Origin: JAXMCI01 sp046349435
Lineage (GTDB): Bacteria > Pseudomonadota > Alphaproteobacteria > Dongiales > Dongiaceae
NCBI GenBank assembly: GCA_046349435.1
Contig: JAXMCI010000015.1
Location: forward strand, 119,833 to 183,832
Length of the DNA stretch: 64,000 nucleotides
Direction: 5' to 3'
Shown here: positions 1 to 8,456 of the stretch, piece by piece
Layout: each line of letters begins with the position of its first letter
Position numbering within the stretch: position 1 is the stretch's first letter
Notes under the pieces: model-generated
Told to the model about the DNA's origin: nothing
Databases searched by the model: none
The model's input: only the letters and a program-made list of their open reading frames with translations
Made by a program: the position numbers and the translations under genes

Positions 1-853
1 CCGCCGCCGGGCCGCCGGCCCCGGGCAGCGGATCGCGCGCGGCCAGCAGAGCGCCATGGGTCGTCAGCTCGACCGGCGCCGTCTCGAGGTGGTCCGGCAG
101 GCTGGCGCGGAAATGGTCCGCCACCAGGGCGGCGAGCGCGTTGCGCGGCAGGCGGGCCGGCGGCGGCGGATCGAGCTGCCCCAGCAGCGCCGCCTTCGGC
201 CAGGCATGCGAGCGGATCAGCAGCGTCGCGCCGCCGCCGAACTCGCAGCGGATCGCCTCGCCCTCCGGCCGGCAGCGCCATTCGGCGGGCACGCCGAGCA
301 CCGCGGCATCGCCGATCCGCAGGTCGCGCTGGCGCAACCGCCCGGCGGCCCGCGGCGGGCAGCGATTGCCCAGCGCCGCCTGGCCTGCGAAGTGCGCCAC
401 GAGCTGCTCGGCGACGGGCTGGCCGGCCAGCCGCGTGGGCAGGTCGAGTGCGACGTGAAAGACCGAGGCGGCGGTGCTGTAGCCCTCGACCGCCGCCCAG
501 CGCACCTCGCCGGCGCCCTGACGCGCCCGCCGCGGCGGCCGGGTGCCGATCTGCAGCAGGCGTCCGGAGAGGGTCGGGCGATCTGTGACCGCCACCCCCG
601 GATGCCGCGCCTCGACCGCCGCCCGGATCTGGTCGGCCCGATGGTCGGCGTTGGCCAGCGGGGTCGGCGGGCGGCCCGGCTCGCTGCGACAGGGGTCGGT
701 GAGCTCCTGGAGCAGGATCACGCCGGGCCCGCGCGAAGCGGCCTCGCCGCACCACCAGCGGCCCGGCTCCAGCGGCCGGCAGATCCAGGCCGCCGGGATC
801 TCGACGCCGATCTCGCCGCCGAGGTCGACGGGCTTCACGTCCAGGCGCGGCAC
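1..853 (-). CDS. hypothetical protein, 3' end outside the window; paralogue of next gene
   Basis: The frame is open from a GTG at 853 to the window edge (284 codons, no stop) and begins VPRLDVKPVDLGGEIGVEIP. The product is soluble-looking and not recognised. Its N-terminus (VDLGGEIGVEIPAAWIC, then GRWWC) aligns with that of the upstream gene (VQLGNCCLSVELPVGWPC, then GSWWC). A second block also matches: RDLRIGDAAVLGVPAEW here, ARDYRIDDACVITMPSSW there. Each protein may therefore hold two related halves. The GTG lies five bases after the neighbour's TAG, so the two are probably co-transcribed. A DcrB/DUF1795-type fold is conceivable but unproven; I assign no function. Confidence 0.6.
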   Translation of the reverse strand, partial: MPRLDVKPVDLGGEIGVEIPAAWICRPLEPGRWWCGEAASRGPGVILLQELTDPCRSEPGRPPTPLANADHRADQIRAAVEARHPGVAVTDRPTLSGRLLQIGTRPPRRARQGAGEVRWAAVEGYSTAASVFHVALDLPTRLAGQPVAEQLVAHFAGQAALGNRCPPRAAGRLRQRDLRIGDAAVLGVPAEWRCRPEGEAIRCEFGGGATLLIRSHAWPKAALLGQLDPPPPARLPRNALAALVADHFRASLPDHLETAPVELTTHGALLAARDPLPGAGGPAA

Positions 854-857
854 CAGC

Positions 858-1832
858 CTAGGCAAGACGCACCTCGCGGATACGACGGCGGAAGTCCCCG
901 GGCAGGGCGGCGATCCAGGGCTCGCCCGGCAGCGGGCCGGGCGCCATCAGGCCGAACACCATCGCCAGCAGCCGGCGCTCGACCGGGATCAGGTAGTACC
1001 AGGCGGTCACCGTCAGCGGCGGGCCGCCGTCGCGCGGATCGGCGCCGCCCTCGGAGCGGACGGTCGTCACCAGCCCGCCCAGCGGCGCCGGCTCGACGTC
1101 GCCATCGTCGCCGTTGCGGCGCAGCGTGGCCTGGAAGTCGTAGGCCAGCGCCAGGCCGAGCTCGGCCGGGTTCTCCGGCGACGGGGACCGCAGCTCGTCC
1201 CAGTGGTGCGCCACGGTGAACCGCGCCGCCTCCTCGGCGGCGTGGAACAGGAAGGCCCGCTCCTGCCGCTGGAGATGCCAGCTCGACGGCATGGTGATCA
1301 CGCAGGCATCGTCGATGCGGTAGTCGCGCGCCGAGGCCAGCCCGGCCGGCGGCATGCAGTCGGCGCCGAGCGCCTGGGCGCGCAGCCGCGCGACCAGCGC
1401 CGGGACGATCGGATCGGCCCAGCGCTCGGGCGCCATGCGCAGCGTGAAGCGGGCCTCGGCGACGGACCGGTCGAAGCCGAGCAGCGATCGCCAGCTCGCC
1501 GCCCGGGCGCCGCCATCGCGATAGTCGGCGCGCAGCATGACGCCGGACGGCGTCGGCTCCTCGATCACCTCGACCCGGCCATGGCGCCCGGCGAGCTCCT
1601 GCCGCAGGGCGGCCGCCCGGCGCTGCGCGCGATCGAGCGGCCGCGACGCGGCCGGCGCGTCCTCGGCGCGGATCTCGAGCGCGATGTCCAGGCTGTAGAG
1701 TCCGTCGGGATCCTGGCACCACCACGATCCCGATGGCCTGAGGCCGCAAGGCCAGCCGACCGGCAGCTCGACGCTGAGGCAGCAGTTGCCGAGCTGCACG
1801 GGTTCGAAGGCGATCTCGGTTGGCACGCGCAT
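858..1832 (-). CDS. hypothetical protein, tandem paralogue
   Basis: A 324-residue soluble protein starting at an ATG behind GGGG. No signal peptide or membrane segment is evident. It has an N-terminal block with paired cysteines (LGNCC) and a GSWWCQDP motif near residue 30, and a similar block begins near residue 165 (DYRIDDACVITMPSSW), suggesting an internal repeat. It is clearly related to the gene directly downstream and probably arose with it by tandem duplication. I do not recognise the family. The two may act as a pair, since they are only four bases apart. Confidence 0.7.
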   Translation of the reverse strand: MRVPTEIAFEPVQLGNCCLSVELPVGWPCGLRPSGSWWCQDPDGLYSLDIALEIRAEDAPAASRPLDRAQRRAAALRQELAGRHGRVEVIEEPTPSGVMLRADYRDGGARAASWRSLLGFDRSVAEARFTLRMAPERWADPIVPALVARLRAQALGADCMPPAGLASARDYRIDDACVITMPSSWHLQRQERAFLFHAAEEAARFTVAHHWDELRSPSPENPAELGLALAYDFQATLRRNGDDGDVEPAPLGGLVTTVRSEGGADPRDGGPPLTVTAWYYLIPVERRLLAMVFGLMAPGPLPGEPWIAALPGDFRRRIREVRLA

Positions 1833-1934
1833 GATCCCCGGTTCGCCGCGCTTCGCGCGGCGATCGATTCATCCAGAAGAGAGTTTGCAGAGGAGCGGGT
1901 GGCTGCCGTCACGCTCGACGGGCCACGGTTCCCG

Positions 1935-2192
1935 TCAGGCGACCCGTACCATCCGGGTCCCGTCCCACTCGTAGTCGGCCAGCCCGCGGCTGTCGTCCTG
2001 CAGGCTGATGAGCCAGCGCCGGTCGTCGAGACGGCGACAGACGGAGCGATCCGCCTTGGGGGCCTGGACCATGAAGCCGAATTCGCGCTTGCAGAACCGC
2101 CTGTAGGCCTGGATCGCCTCGCCGATCAGATCGGTCCGCCGGTCGGCCTGCTGCTGCGGTTGCGGTTGCGGAAACTGAACTACGTCACCCAT
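1935..2192 (-). CDS. small hypothetical protein
   Basis: An 85-residue protein beginning MGDVVQFPQPQPQQQ. The ATG at 2192 is preferred over one at 2270 because GAGGCG lies eight bases before it and the extra residues look non-coding. The N-terminus is rich in Gln and Pro; the rest is a compact charged domain (YRRFCKREFGF, then RRLDDRRWLISLQDD, ending YEWDGTRMVRVA). Family unknown. It has its own AT-richer upstream region. Confidence 0.6.
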   Translation of the reverse strand: MGDVVQFPQPQPQQQADRRTDLIGEAIQAYRRFCKREFGFMVQAPKADRSVCRRLDDRRWLISLQDDSRGLADYEWDGTRMVRVA

Positions 2193-2452
2193 GAAATCGC
2201 CTCGCCGGCTCCCCCACCCGCCAGACAATTGATCGAAACCCGTCGACCAAATTGATGCCTGCCTCACCAAATGTCAATGCCGATTAATCTATAGTGTGGT
2301 TTCAATTATTTCTGCGTATACATTATCGTGATTAGTGTGGATCCCCAAGTAAAGCGCACAGCAACCGTGGCCCCCGGTCAGATGCCGGGCTGGCCGGGAC
2401 CGGCCTCTCGCCGCTAGAGTTCTGCGGCACGATCACCAGCAGCGGGGCACCC
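2193..2452. promoter_or_regulatory. AT-rich intergenic region with direct repeats
   Basis: This divergent gap is much less GC-rich than its surroundings. It contains the octamer TAGTGTGG twice on the plus strand, at 2292-2299 and 2333-2340, 41 bases apart (about four helical turns). The minus strand also carries TTGACA and TTGAAA hexamers that could serve as -35 elements for the gene ending at 1935. It probably holds promoters for both flanking genes; no regulator can be named. Confidence 0.4.
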
Positions 2453-3337
2453 ATGGATATCGGCTTCGTCGGTCTCGGCAATATGGGCTTGCCGATCGCC
2501 GCCAACCTGCTCAAGGCCGGCCATCGCCTGACGGTCTACAACCGCACGCCGGCGCGCAGCGCGCTGGCGGCGGCGCAAGGGGCCGCCGTCGCCGACCGGG
2601 CGGCCGCGGCCGCCGCGGGTCGCGAGGCCGTGCTCACCATGGTGGCCGACGACGCGGCCCTCGAGGCGGTCGCCTTCGGTCCGGACGGCCTGCTCGCCAC
2701 GCTGCCGCGCGGAGCGCTGCACGTCTCGATGAGCACGATCAGCGTGGCGATCGCCGAGCGGCTGACCGCGGCCCATGCCGCCGCCGGACAGGTCTTCCTC
2801 TCGGCGCCCGTGTTCGGCCGGCCGGAGGCGGCCGCGGCGGCCCGGCTGTTCGTCGTGGCGGCCGGCCCGGCCGCCGCCGTCGAGCGCTGCCGCCCGCTCT
2901 TCGAGGCGATCGGCCAGCGCACCTTCGTAGTCGGCGAGACCCCGTCGGCCGCCAATACCGTGAAGCTCTCCGGCAACTTCCTGCTGGCCGCCGTAGTCGA
3001 GGGCCTGAGCGAGGCGTTCGCGCTGATCCGCAAGGCGGGGATCGACCCGCATCTCTATCTCGAGCTGCTGACCTCGACCCTGTTCGGCGCCCCGGCCTAC
3101 AAGACCTATGGCGGGCTGATCGCCGACCGCCGCTTCGAGCCGGCCGGCTTCAAGATGCCGCTGGCCCTCAAGGACGCGCGGCTGGCGCTGCAGGCCGCCG
3201 AGGCGCTGGCGGTGCCGCTGCCGCTCGCCAGCCTGATCCGCGACCAGCTGATCAGCGGGCTGGCGCGCGGCTATGGCGAGCTCGACTGGTCGGCGCTGTC
3301 GCGCGTGGCCGCGGAGAATGCCGGGATCGAGGACTAG
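2453..3337 (+). CDS. NAD(P)-dependent beta-hydroxyacid dehydrogenase (3-hydroxyisobutyrate dehydrogenase family)
   Basis: This 294-residue protein has the full family layout. The N-terminal Rossmann fold carries GFVGLGNMG at residues 4-12. An all-alpha C-terminal domain contains the catalytic lysine and nearby asparagine (NTVKLSGN, Lys171 and Asn175). Family members oxidise 3-hydroxyacids such as 3-hydroxyisobutyrate, tartronate semialdehyde-related compounds or glyoxylate/succinic semialdehyde analogues; sequence alone does not fix the substrate. It converges on the TRAP operon with nine bases between stops and may act on the transported compound, but that is inference. Confidence 0.85.
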   Translation: MDIGFVGLGNMGLPIAANLLKAGHRLTVYNRTPARSALAAAQGAAVADRAAAAAAGREAVLTMVADDAALEAVAFGPDGLLATLPRGALHVSMSTISVAIAERLTAAHAAAGQVFLSAPVFGRPEAAAAARLFVVAAGPAAAVERCRPLFEAIGQRTFVVGETPSAANTVKLSGNFLLAAVVEGLSEAFALIRKAGIDPHLYLELLTSTLFGAPAYKTYGGLIADRRFEPAGFKMPLALKDARLALQAAEALAVPLPLASLIRDQLISGLARGYGELDWSALSRVAAENAGIED

Positions 3338-3346
3338 CGCTCCGGG

Positions 3347-4633
3347 CTACAGGCCGAAGGTCCGGGGCAGCCACCCGGTCAGCCCCGGCACCAGCGCCAG
3401 CAGCGCCAGGCAGACGAGGCTGGCCAGCCAGTAGGGTACCAGCTGGCGCACCACCGGCCACATGCCGATCCGCGCGATGCTGCAGACGACGTAGATGTTG
3501 GTGCCGACGGGTGGGGTGAACAGGCCGATGCCGAGCGCCACGGTGGTGATCAGGCCGAACTGGTAGTCGCTGAGCCCGGCATGCAGCGCGATCGGCCGCA
3601 GGATCGGCGCCAGGATGATCAGCGCCGGCCCGAGATCGAGCCACAGCCCGACGAACAGCAGCAGCAGGATCAGCGCCGCGACCGTAGCCGCCGGCCCGGC
3701 CTGCAGGGTGGTGATCAGGCCGGCGGCGGCGGACGGCACCTGCTCGACGGTGAGGATCCAGGAAAACGGCGTCGCCATGGCCAGGATCAGCATGATCGCG
3801 CCGGTCATCGAGACGGTGTCGCGGGCGATGCGCAGGATGGCGCCGACGGTCAGCTCGCGATAGACCAGCAGCCCGACCAGGAAGGCGTAGCCGACCGAGA
3901 TCGCCGCCGCCTCGGTGGCGGTGGCGATGCCGCCGACCATCGAGCCGAGGATCACCACCGGCATCACCAGGGCCGGCAGCGACGCCAGCAGGTGCTTCAG
4001 GCAGACCAGGAGCGGCGGCCGGCGGTTTCCGGCCGGCAGGTCAAGCCGGCGACCGGCCAGATAGGCCGTGACCATGAAGGCGATGCCGATCAGCAGGCCC
4101 GGGATGACGCCAGCGACGAACAGCCCGCCGATCGAGGTGCCGGTGAGCACCCCGTAGAGGATCATCACCACGCTGGGCGGGATGATGATGCCGAGCGTAC
4201 CGCTGGCGGCGGTCACCGCGGCGGAGAAGTCGCGGGGATAGCCGCGCTCCTCCATGGCCGGGATCATCACCGAGGCGACCGCGCCGGTGTCGGCCGTGGC
4301 CGAGCCGGTGATGCCGCCATAGACCATGGCAGTGGCGACGTTGACCGGCCCGAGCCCGCCGCGCAGGCTGCCCATGGCGTCCTCGGCCACTCGCATGATG
4401 CGGCGCGTCAGCCCGCCCTCGTTCATCAGCCCGCCGGCGAAGAGGAAAAGCGGGATGGCGGCGAGCGGCAGCGAGTCGGCGCCGCGCAGCACCTGCTGGG
4501 CGAGCCAGGCGGTCGGCAGGCCGAGATCGCCGAGCCAGAGCGCGGCGATGCTGGCGAGGCCCAGCGACCAGACCACCGGTACGCCGATCGCCATGGCCAG
4601 CAGGAAGCTGCCGATCAGGATGGCGACGGTCAC
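3347..4633 (-). CDS. dctM: TRAP transporter large permease (DctM family)
   Basis: This is the large integral membrane subunit of a tripartite ATP-independent periplasmic transporter. The true start is a GTG at 4633, giving 428 residues (VTVAILIGSFLLAMAIGVPV), the usual length; it overlaps the dctQ stop by four bases (GTGA). About twelve hydrophobic segments are visible, with typical DctM motifs including IPLFLFAGGLMNEGG, GITGSATADTGAVASVMIP and GLFTPPVGTN. Translational coupling to dctQ is expected. Substrate specificity resides in the DctP subunit. Confidence 0.93.
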   Translation of the reverse strand: MTVAILIGSFLLAMAIGVPVVWSLGLASIAALWLGDLGLPTAWLAQQVLRGADSLPLAAIPLFLFAGGLMNEGGLTRRIMRVAEDAMGSLRGGLGPVNVATAMVYGGITGSATADTGAVASVMIPAMEERGYPRDFSAAVTAASGTLGIIIPPSVVMILYGVLTGTSIGGLFVAGVIPGLLIGIAFMVTAYLAGRRLDLPAGNRRPPLLVCLKHLLASLPALVMPVVILGSMVGGIATATEAAAISVGYAFLVGLLVYRELTVGAILRIARDTVSMTGAIMLILAMATPFSWILTVEQVPSAAAGLITTLQAGPAATVAALILLLLFVGLWLDLGPALIILAPILRPIALHAGLSDYQFGLITTVALGIGLFTPPVGTNIYVVCSIARIGMWPVVRQLVPYWLASLVCLALLALVPGLTGWLPRTFGL

Positions 4634-5133
4634 CGCCGCACGCCCCGGCCGGCCCGCAGGCCGCGCGCCAGCCGGGCCAGCGCGAAGCCGATCAGCCCGG
4701 CGCCGAGCAGCGGCACGGCGAGCCCGGTCACCGCCATCGGCCAGCGCAGCACCGGCGAGGGCGTGGCGCCGGTCTGCGCCACCATGGCCAGCCCGCTGCG
4801 CAGCAGCACCGCGCCGAGCAGCAGCAGCAGCAGCGTGCGGAGCAGCGCCAGCCCGCGCTGCGCCCCGCCCGGGAGCGCGGCGACGATGCTGTCGAACGAC
4901 ATGTTGTCGCCGCGCAGGTCGGCGAGCAGCACGCCGAGGAAGCTCACCCAGATGAAGGAGAAGGCGGCGGCCTCGAAGGACCATTCGAAGCCGCCGGCCA
5001 GCAGGTAGCGCACGATGGTGCCGAGCGCCGTCGCGCCCAGCATCGCCGCGAAGGCGATGCCGCCGAGCACGGCCAGCAGAAGGGCGACCGGGCGGCCCTC
5101 CTCGGGCCGCCCGCCATCGTTGCCGTCGGACAA
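4630..5133 (-). CDS. dctQ: TRAP transporter small permease (DctQ family)
   Basis: A 167-residue protein with four hydrophobic segments, as expected for DctQ. It carries the family-type stretch FSFIWVSFLGVLLADLRGDN (bracing helix followed by a short charged loop). It pairs with DctM in the inner membrane. The gene starts four bases after the dctP stop and overlaps dctM, so all three are one transcription unit. The N-terminal 20 residues are hydrophilic and cytoplasmic. Confidence 0.9.
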   Translation of the reverse strand: MSDGNDGGRPEEGRPVALLLAVLGGIAFAAMLGATALGTIVRYLLAGGFEWSFEAAAFSFIWVSFLGVLLADLRGDNMSFDSIVAALPGGAQRGLALLRTLLLLLLGAVLLRSGLAMVAQTGATPSPVLRWPMAVTGLAVPLLGAGLIGFALARLARGLRAGRGVRR

Positions 5134-5137
5134 GGGA

Positions 5138-6118
5138 TCAGTGCGCCGCGGCCGCCGCCTGGCGAACCTCGGCGATCAGGTCCTTGCCGAACTCCTTGGA
5201 GAACTTCTCGTCGACCGGGCCGACCTTGGCGATGAAGGGCGCCGTATCGACGCCGTTCACCTGCACGCCCTTGGCCTTCACGGTCTCGAGGATCTTGGCG
5301 TAGACCCCGCCGAGCTGGTCGCGGTACCACTTGGTGGTGTCGGCCACCGCGGCGTCGATCGCCGCCCGCTCGGCCTCGCCGAGGCCGTTGTACTTGGCGG
5401 CGTTCATGAACCAGTAGTTCGGCGTCCAGATGTAGTTGGCGACCGAAAGATACTTCTGCACCTCGAACCACTTCTGGTCATAGAAGTCGCGCAGCTCGGG
5501 CTCGGCGCCGTCGACCACCTTGGACTGCAGCGCGGTATAGACCTCGCCGAAGGGGATCGACTGCGGCAGCGCGCCCAGCTGCTTGATCGTCTCCAGGATG
5601 ACCGGGTTGGGCGGGGTGCGCAGCTTGAGGCCCTGCATGTCCTCCGGCTTGGCGATCGGCCCGCGGTTGTTGGAGAAGTTGCGGAAGCCGGAATCGAGGA
5701 AGCCCAGCATGCGGTAGCCGCGCTCGCCGCCCATCTTCAGCAGCTTGCCCCCGACCGGCCCGTCGAGCACCGCATGCACGGTGGCGAAGTCCTTGAACAG
5801 GAACGGCAGGCTGAGCACCCCGAGCTTCGGGTCGATGGCGTCGATCACGCCGCCCAGCCCGATGTCGATCGCGCCGGAGCCGACCCCCTCGGCGATCGGC
5901 CCCTCGTCGCCGAGCTGGCCGTTCGGGAAGATCTTGATCTTGACGCTGCCGCCGGTCTTGGCCGCGACCTCGTCGGCAAACTTCACCACCGCCTGCTGGA
6001 TCAGGCTGTCCTCGCTCGAGGCGTGGGCCAGCTTCAGCGTGGTCTCGGCCAGCGCCGGCCCGGCGGCGAGCCCGAGCGCGACGGCCGCCGCGGCGGCCAT
6101 GAATCCCCTGCGATGCAT
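5138..6118 (-). CDS. dctP: TRAP transporter substrate-binding protein (DctP family)
   Basis: A 326-residue periplasmic binding protein. It has a signal peptide (MHRRGFMAAAAAVALGLAAG, cleavage near ALA-E) and the DctP pattern: LKLAHASSEDSLIQQA at the mature N-terminus, FPNGQLGDEG, and the substrate-anchoring arginine region GLKLRTPPNPV. TRAP binding proteins usually bind carboxylates, sugar acids or keto acids through that arginine. With the adjacent PfkB kinase and LacI regulator the ligand is most likely a sugar acid, which is inference. Confidence 0.92.
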   Translation of the reverse strand: MHRRGFMAAAAAVALGLAAGPALAETTLKLAHASSEDSLIQQAVVKFADEVAAKTGGSVKIKIFPNGQLGDEGPIAEGVGSGAIDIGLGGVIDAIDPKLGVLSLPFLFKDFATVHAVLDGPVGGKLLKMGGERGYRMLGFLDSGFRNFSNNRGPIAKPEDMQGLKLRTPPNPVILETIKQLGALPQSIPFGEVYTALQSKVVDGAEPELRDFYDQKWFEVQKYLSVANYIWTPNYWFMNAAKYNGLGEAERAAIDAAVADTTKWYRDQLGGVYAKILETVKAKGVQVNGVDTAPFIAKVGPVDEKFSKEFGKDLIAEVRQAAAAAH

Positions 6119-6234
6119 TGATGTCCCCCGGTCTTATCGTTTCAGGAGGGCGGATCTTAGTGGCCCGGCCCGGCCGTGGAAAGCGCTCCGCCCGGCACGC
6201 CACCTGCACGGCCGTTCGCCCGCCCGGGACCGTG

Positions 6235-7146
6235 TCAGTCGCCCGGCGGCAGGCTCGCCGCCAGCCGCTCGACGGCGGCCCGGTCCGGCATCGCGGTCCA
6301 GCCCTCGGCCCGGGTGCATTTCAGCGAGGCGGCGGCGGTGGCGAAGGCGAGCGCGGCAGCCAGCGGCCGCCGCTCGGCCAGCGCCAGCGCGAAGGCGCCG
6401 TGGAAGACGTCGCCCGCGCCGAGCGTGTTGACCACCGGCAGTGCCGGCGCCGGCACGCGGCGCAGCCGGCCGCCCTCGCGCCAGAAGCAGCCGCGCGAGC
6501 CCGCCGTGACGGCGACCGTGCCGGCGGTCGCCGTGGCCGCGCCGGCCAGCCCGGCCTCGAGGTCGCCGGCCCCGACCAGCCGCTGCAGGCCGGCCTCGGA
6601 GAAGACGACGTGCGTCGCCATCGGCAGCAGGCCGGCGGTCGCCGCATCGTCGGTGACGTCGGCATCGAGCACGGCGATGCCGGCGCCGCGCCGGGCGGCG
6701 GCGAAGGCGGCGCGGGCCCCCTCCGGCCAGCGCACGTCGGCCAGCACCGCGTCGCTGCCGGCGATGGCGTCGACCGGCAGCCAGCCCGGGTCGCGATCGA
6801 GCGCCGGATCGACATGGACGATGATCATCCGCTCGCCGCCGGCCGCGACCAGCACCGCGGAGTGCGAGGTCCGCGCGCCGTCCACCCTGCGGCAGCCGGC
6901 CGGGTCGATCCCGGCGCGCGCCAGCGCGGCCTCGAGGAAGCGCCCGGCCGCGTCGTCGCCGATCCGGCCATGCAGGGCGACGCGGCCGCCCAGCGCGGCG
7001 GCGGCGACCGCCGCCGTCGCCGCCATGCCGCCGCCGCCCTCGAGCAGCGCCGAGGCGAAGTACTTGCCGTCGCCGGCCGGCAGCGCCGGCAGCCGGAACA
7101 CCTCGTCGAAGAAGACGGCGCCGACGCAGCTCAGGCTGACGCTCAT
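6235..7146 (-). CDS. PfkB-family carbohydrate kinase
   Basis: A ribokinase/PfkB-fold sugar kinase with two expected signatures: a Gly-rich N-terminal block (LLEGGGGMAATAAVAAAALGG) and the C-terminal anion hole with catalytic base (NTLGAGDVFHGAFA, the Asp in GAGD). The ATG at 7146 gives 303 residues and the family-like N-terminus MSVSLSCVGAVFFDE. An ATG at 7191 overlapping the lacI stop is also possible and would add 15 residues. Position between lacI and dctPQM suggests it phosphorylates the sugar or sugar acid taken up by the TRAP system, for example a 2-keto-3-deoxy acid. Confidence 0.85.
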   Translation of the reverse strand: MSVSLSCVGAVFFDEVFRLPALPAGDGKYFASALLEGGGGMAATAAVAAAALGGRVALHGRIGDDAAGRFLEAALARAGIDPAGCRRVDGARTSHSAVLVAAGGERMIIVHVDPALDRDPGWLPVDAIAGSDAVLADVRWPEGARAAFAAARRGAGIAVLDADVTDDAATAGLLPMATHVVFSEAGLQRLVGAGDLEAGLAGAATATAGTVAVTAGSRGCFWREGGRLRRVPAPALPVVNTLGAGDVFHGAFALALAERRPLAAALAFATAAASLKCTRAEGWTAMPDRAAVERLAASLPPGD

Positions 7147-7180
7147 CGCACCCGCCGCGACGATCGCAGGATCAAGCCCC

Positions 7181-8257
7181 TCATTCTCCATCCCCCAGGG
7201 TCCGCCGGCCGCCGGCCCGATCGCCGGTGCGCGCCGGCGGGCCGGCGGCCGGGCCAGGCTCCAGGCCGCGCACCGCCAGCGCGAAGGGCAGCAGCAGGGT
7301 AGCGACCTCGCCGCGCTCGCGCCGCCCCGCCATGCCGCCGATCAGCCCGGCGATCGCCGGGCCGAACCGGTCCACCGGCACCTGGACGCTGCTGAGCCAG
7401 GGCGCCAGCCACGGGTTGCGCGGGCTGTCGCCGAAGCCGAACAGCAGCAGCCGGCCCGGCACCTCCAGCCCGAGCTCGCGGCAGCGGCGATGGGCGCCGT
7501 AGGCGATCGGGTCGCTGCCGCAGAAGATCGCGTCCGGCGGCGGGCCGCCCTCGAGCAGCGCGGCGGCCTGGCGGTAGCCATCCTCGATGGCGAGGCGGGT
7601 CTCGCGCAGCCGCTCCGGCGGCACCGGCAGGCCATGCTCCTCCAGCCGGTCGAGGAAGCCCTGCAGCCGGCCGGCGCTGGCCGCGCTGGAGCGCGGCCCG
7701 TGCAGCGCCGCCGCACGGCGCCGCCCGCGGCGCACCAGCTCGTCGGCGACGGCGCGGCCCGCGGCGTAGTCGTCGACCCCGACGAAGTCGCCCTGCATTC
7801 CCTTGGGCGGCCGCCGATCGACGAAGACCAGCGGGAAGCCCTGCGCCAGCAGGGCGCGCAGCCCCGGGCTGTCGACCGCCCCGAGCAGCACGATGGCCCG
7901 CGCGCCGTGCGAGCGCATTCCGGCAAGGCCGTCATCCTGGCGCTCCGCGGTCTCGCCGGCGCCGCGCAGCATCGTCGCGAGGCCGAGGGAACGCAGCGCC
8001 GCCTCCAGCGAGCCGACCAGCGCGGCGCCGAGCTCGTCGGCGGCGTCGGGCACCATCACCGCGACGATGCGCGACTGCCGCGTGCGCAGTGCCCGCCCGG
8101 CCTCGGCCGGCCGGTAGTCCAGCGCGGCGATCGCGGCGCGGACCCGCGCGACCGTCTCCGGCGCGAAGCGCGAGACCTGGCCGTTGACGATGCGCGACAC
8201 CGTGGCGATCGAGACCGCAGCGGCGCGCGCGACATCGGCGATGGTGGCCTGGCCCAT
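7181..8257 (-). CDS. LacI-family transcriptional regulator
   Basis: A 358-residue regulator with an N-terminal LacI helix-turn-helix (TIADVARAAAVSIATVSRIV, about residues 5-24), a hinge helix region (YRPAEAGRALRTRQS) and a periplasmic-binding-protein-like effector domain. It is the first gene of the lacI-pfkB-dctPQM run and is divergent from the allantoicase operon. Two sequences resembling LacI-family sites lie in the 200-base gap, so autoregulation and control of one or both sides are likely. The effector is unknown. Confidence 0.93.
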   Translation of the reverse strand: MGQATIADVARAAAVSIATVSRIVNGQVSRFAPETVARVRAAIAALDYRPAEAGRALRTRQSRIVAVMVPDAADELGAALVGSLEAALRSLGLATMLRGAGETAERQDDGLAGMRSHGARAIVLLGAVDSPGLRALLAQGFPLVFVDRRPPKGMQGDFVGVDDYAAGRAVADELVRRGRRRAAALHGPRSSAASAGRLQGFLDRLEEHGLPVPPERLRETRLAIEDGYRQAAALLEGGPPPDAIFCGSDPIAYGAHRRCRELGLEVPGRLLLFGFGDSPRNPWLAPWLSSVQVPVDRFGPAIAGLIGGMAGRRERGEVATLLLPFALAVRGLEPGPAAGPPARTGDRAGGRRTLGDGE

Positions 8258-8274
8258 CCCCAGCCTCTCCTTCC

Positions 8275-8289
8275 GCGCAAACGATTATC
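8275..8289. promoter_or_regulatory. possible LacI-type operator, incomplete
   Basis: CGCAAACGATTATCC, 18 bases upstream of the lacI start, shares the core CGCAAACGATT with the perfect site at 8354-8373, but its right arm is degraded. Its position would let LacI repress its own operon. The core resembles known LacI/PurR-family sites (CAAACGNTTG). Confidence 0.5.
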
Positions 8290-8353
8290 CATCCGGCGAC
8301 GCTGGGTCAATCGACCATCGTGCGGGCCCGCTTCGGGGCAGTCCGGGGGCGTT

Positions 8354-8373
8354 GAGCGCAAACGATTGCGCTC
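8354..8373. promoter_or_regulatory. LacI-type operator, perfect inverted repeat
   Basis: GAGCGCAA-ACGA-TTGCGCTC is a perfect 8-base inverted repeat with a 4-base centre, containing the CAAACGATTG core typical of LacI-family operators. It lies about 84 bases before the allantoicase start and 97 bases before lacI, with a second partial core about 80 bases away (centre to centre). This suggests binding at two sites, possibly with looping. Confidence 0.75.
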
Positions 8374-8456
8374 TTCTGGTCGCCGGCCGGGCGCGCTACA
8401 AGCGGCCCGCCGCGGCCCATCGCGCCCCGGCGACACAGCCGGAGATCTCTTCGATC

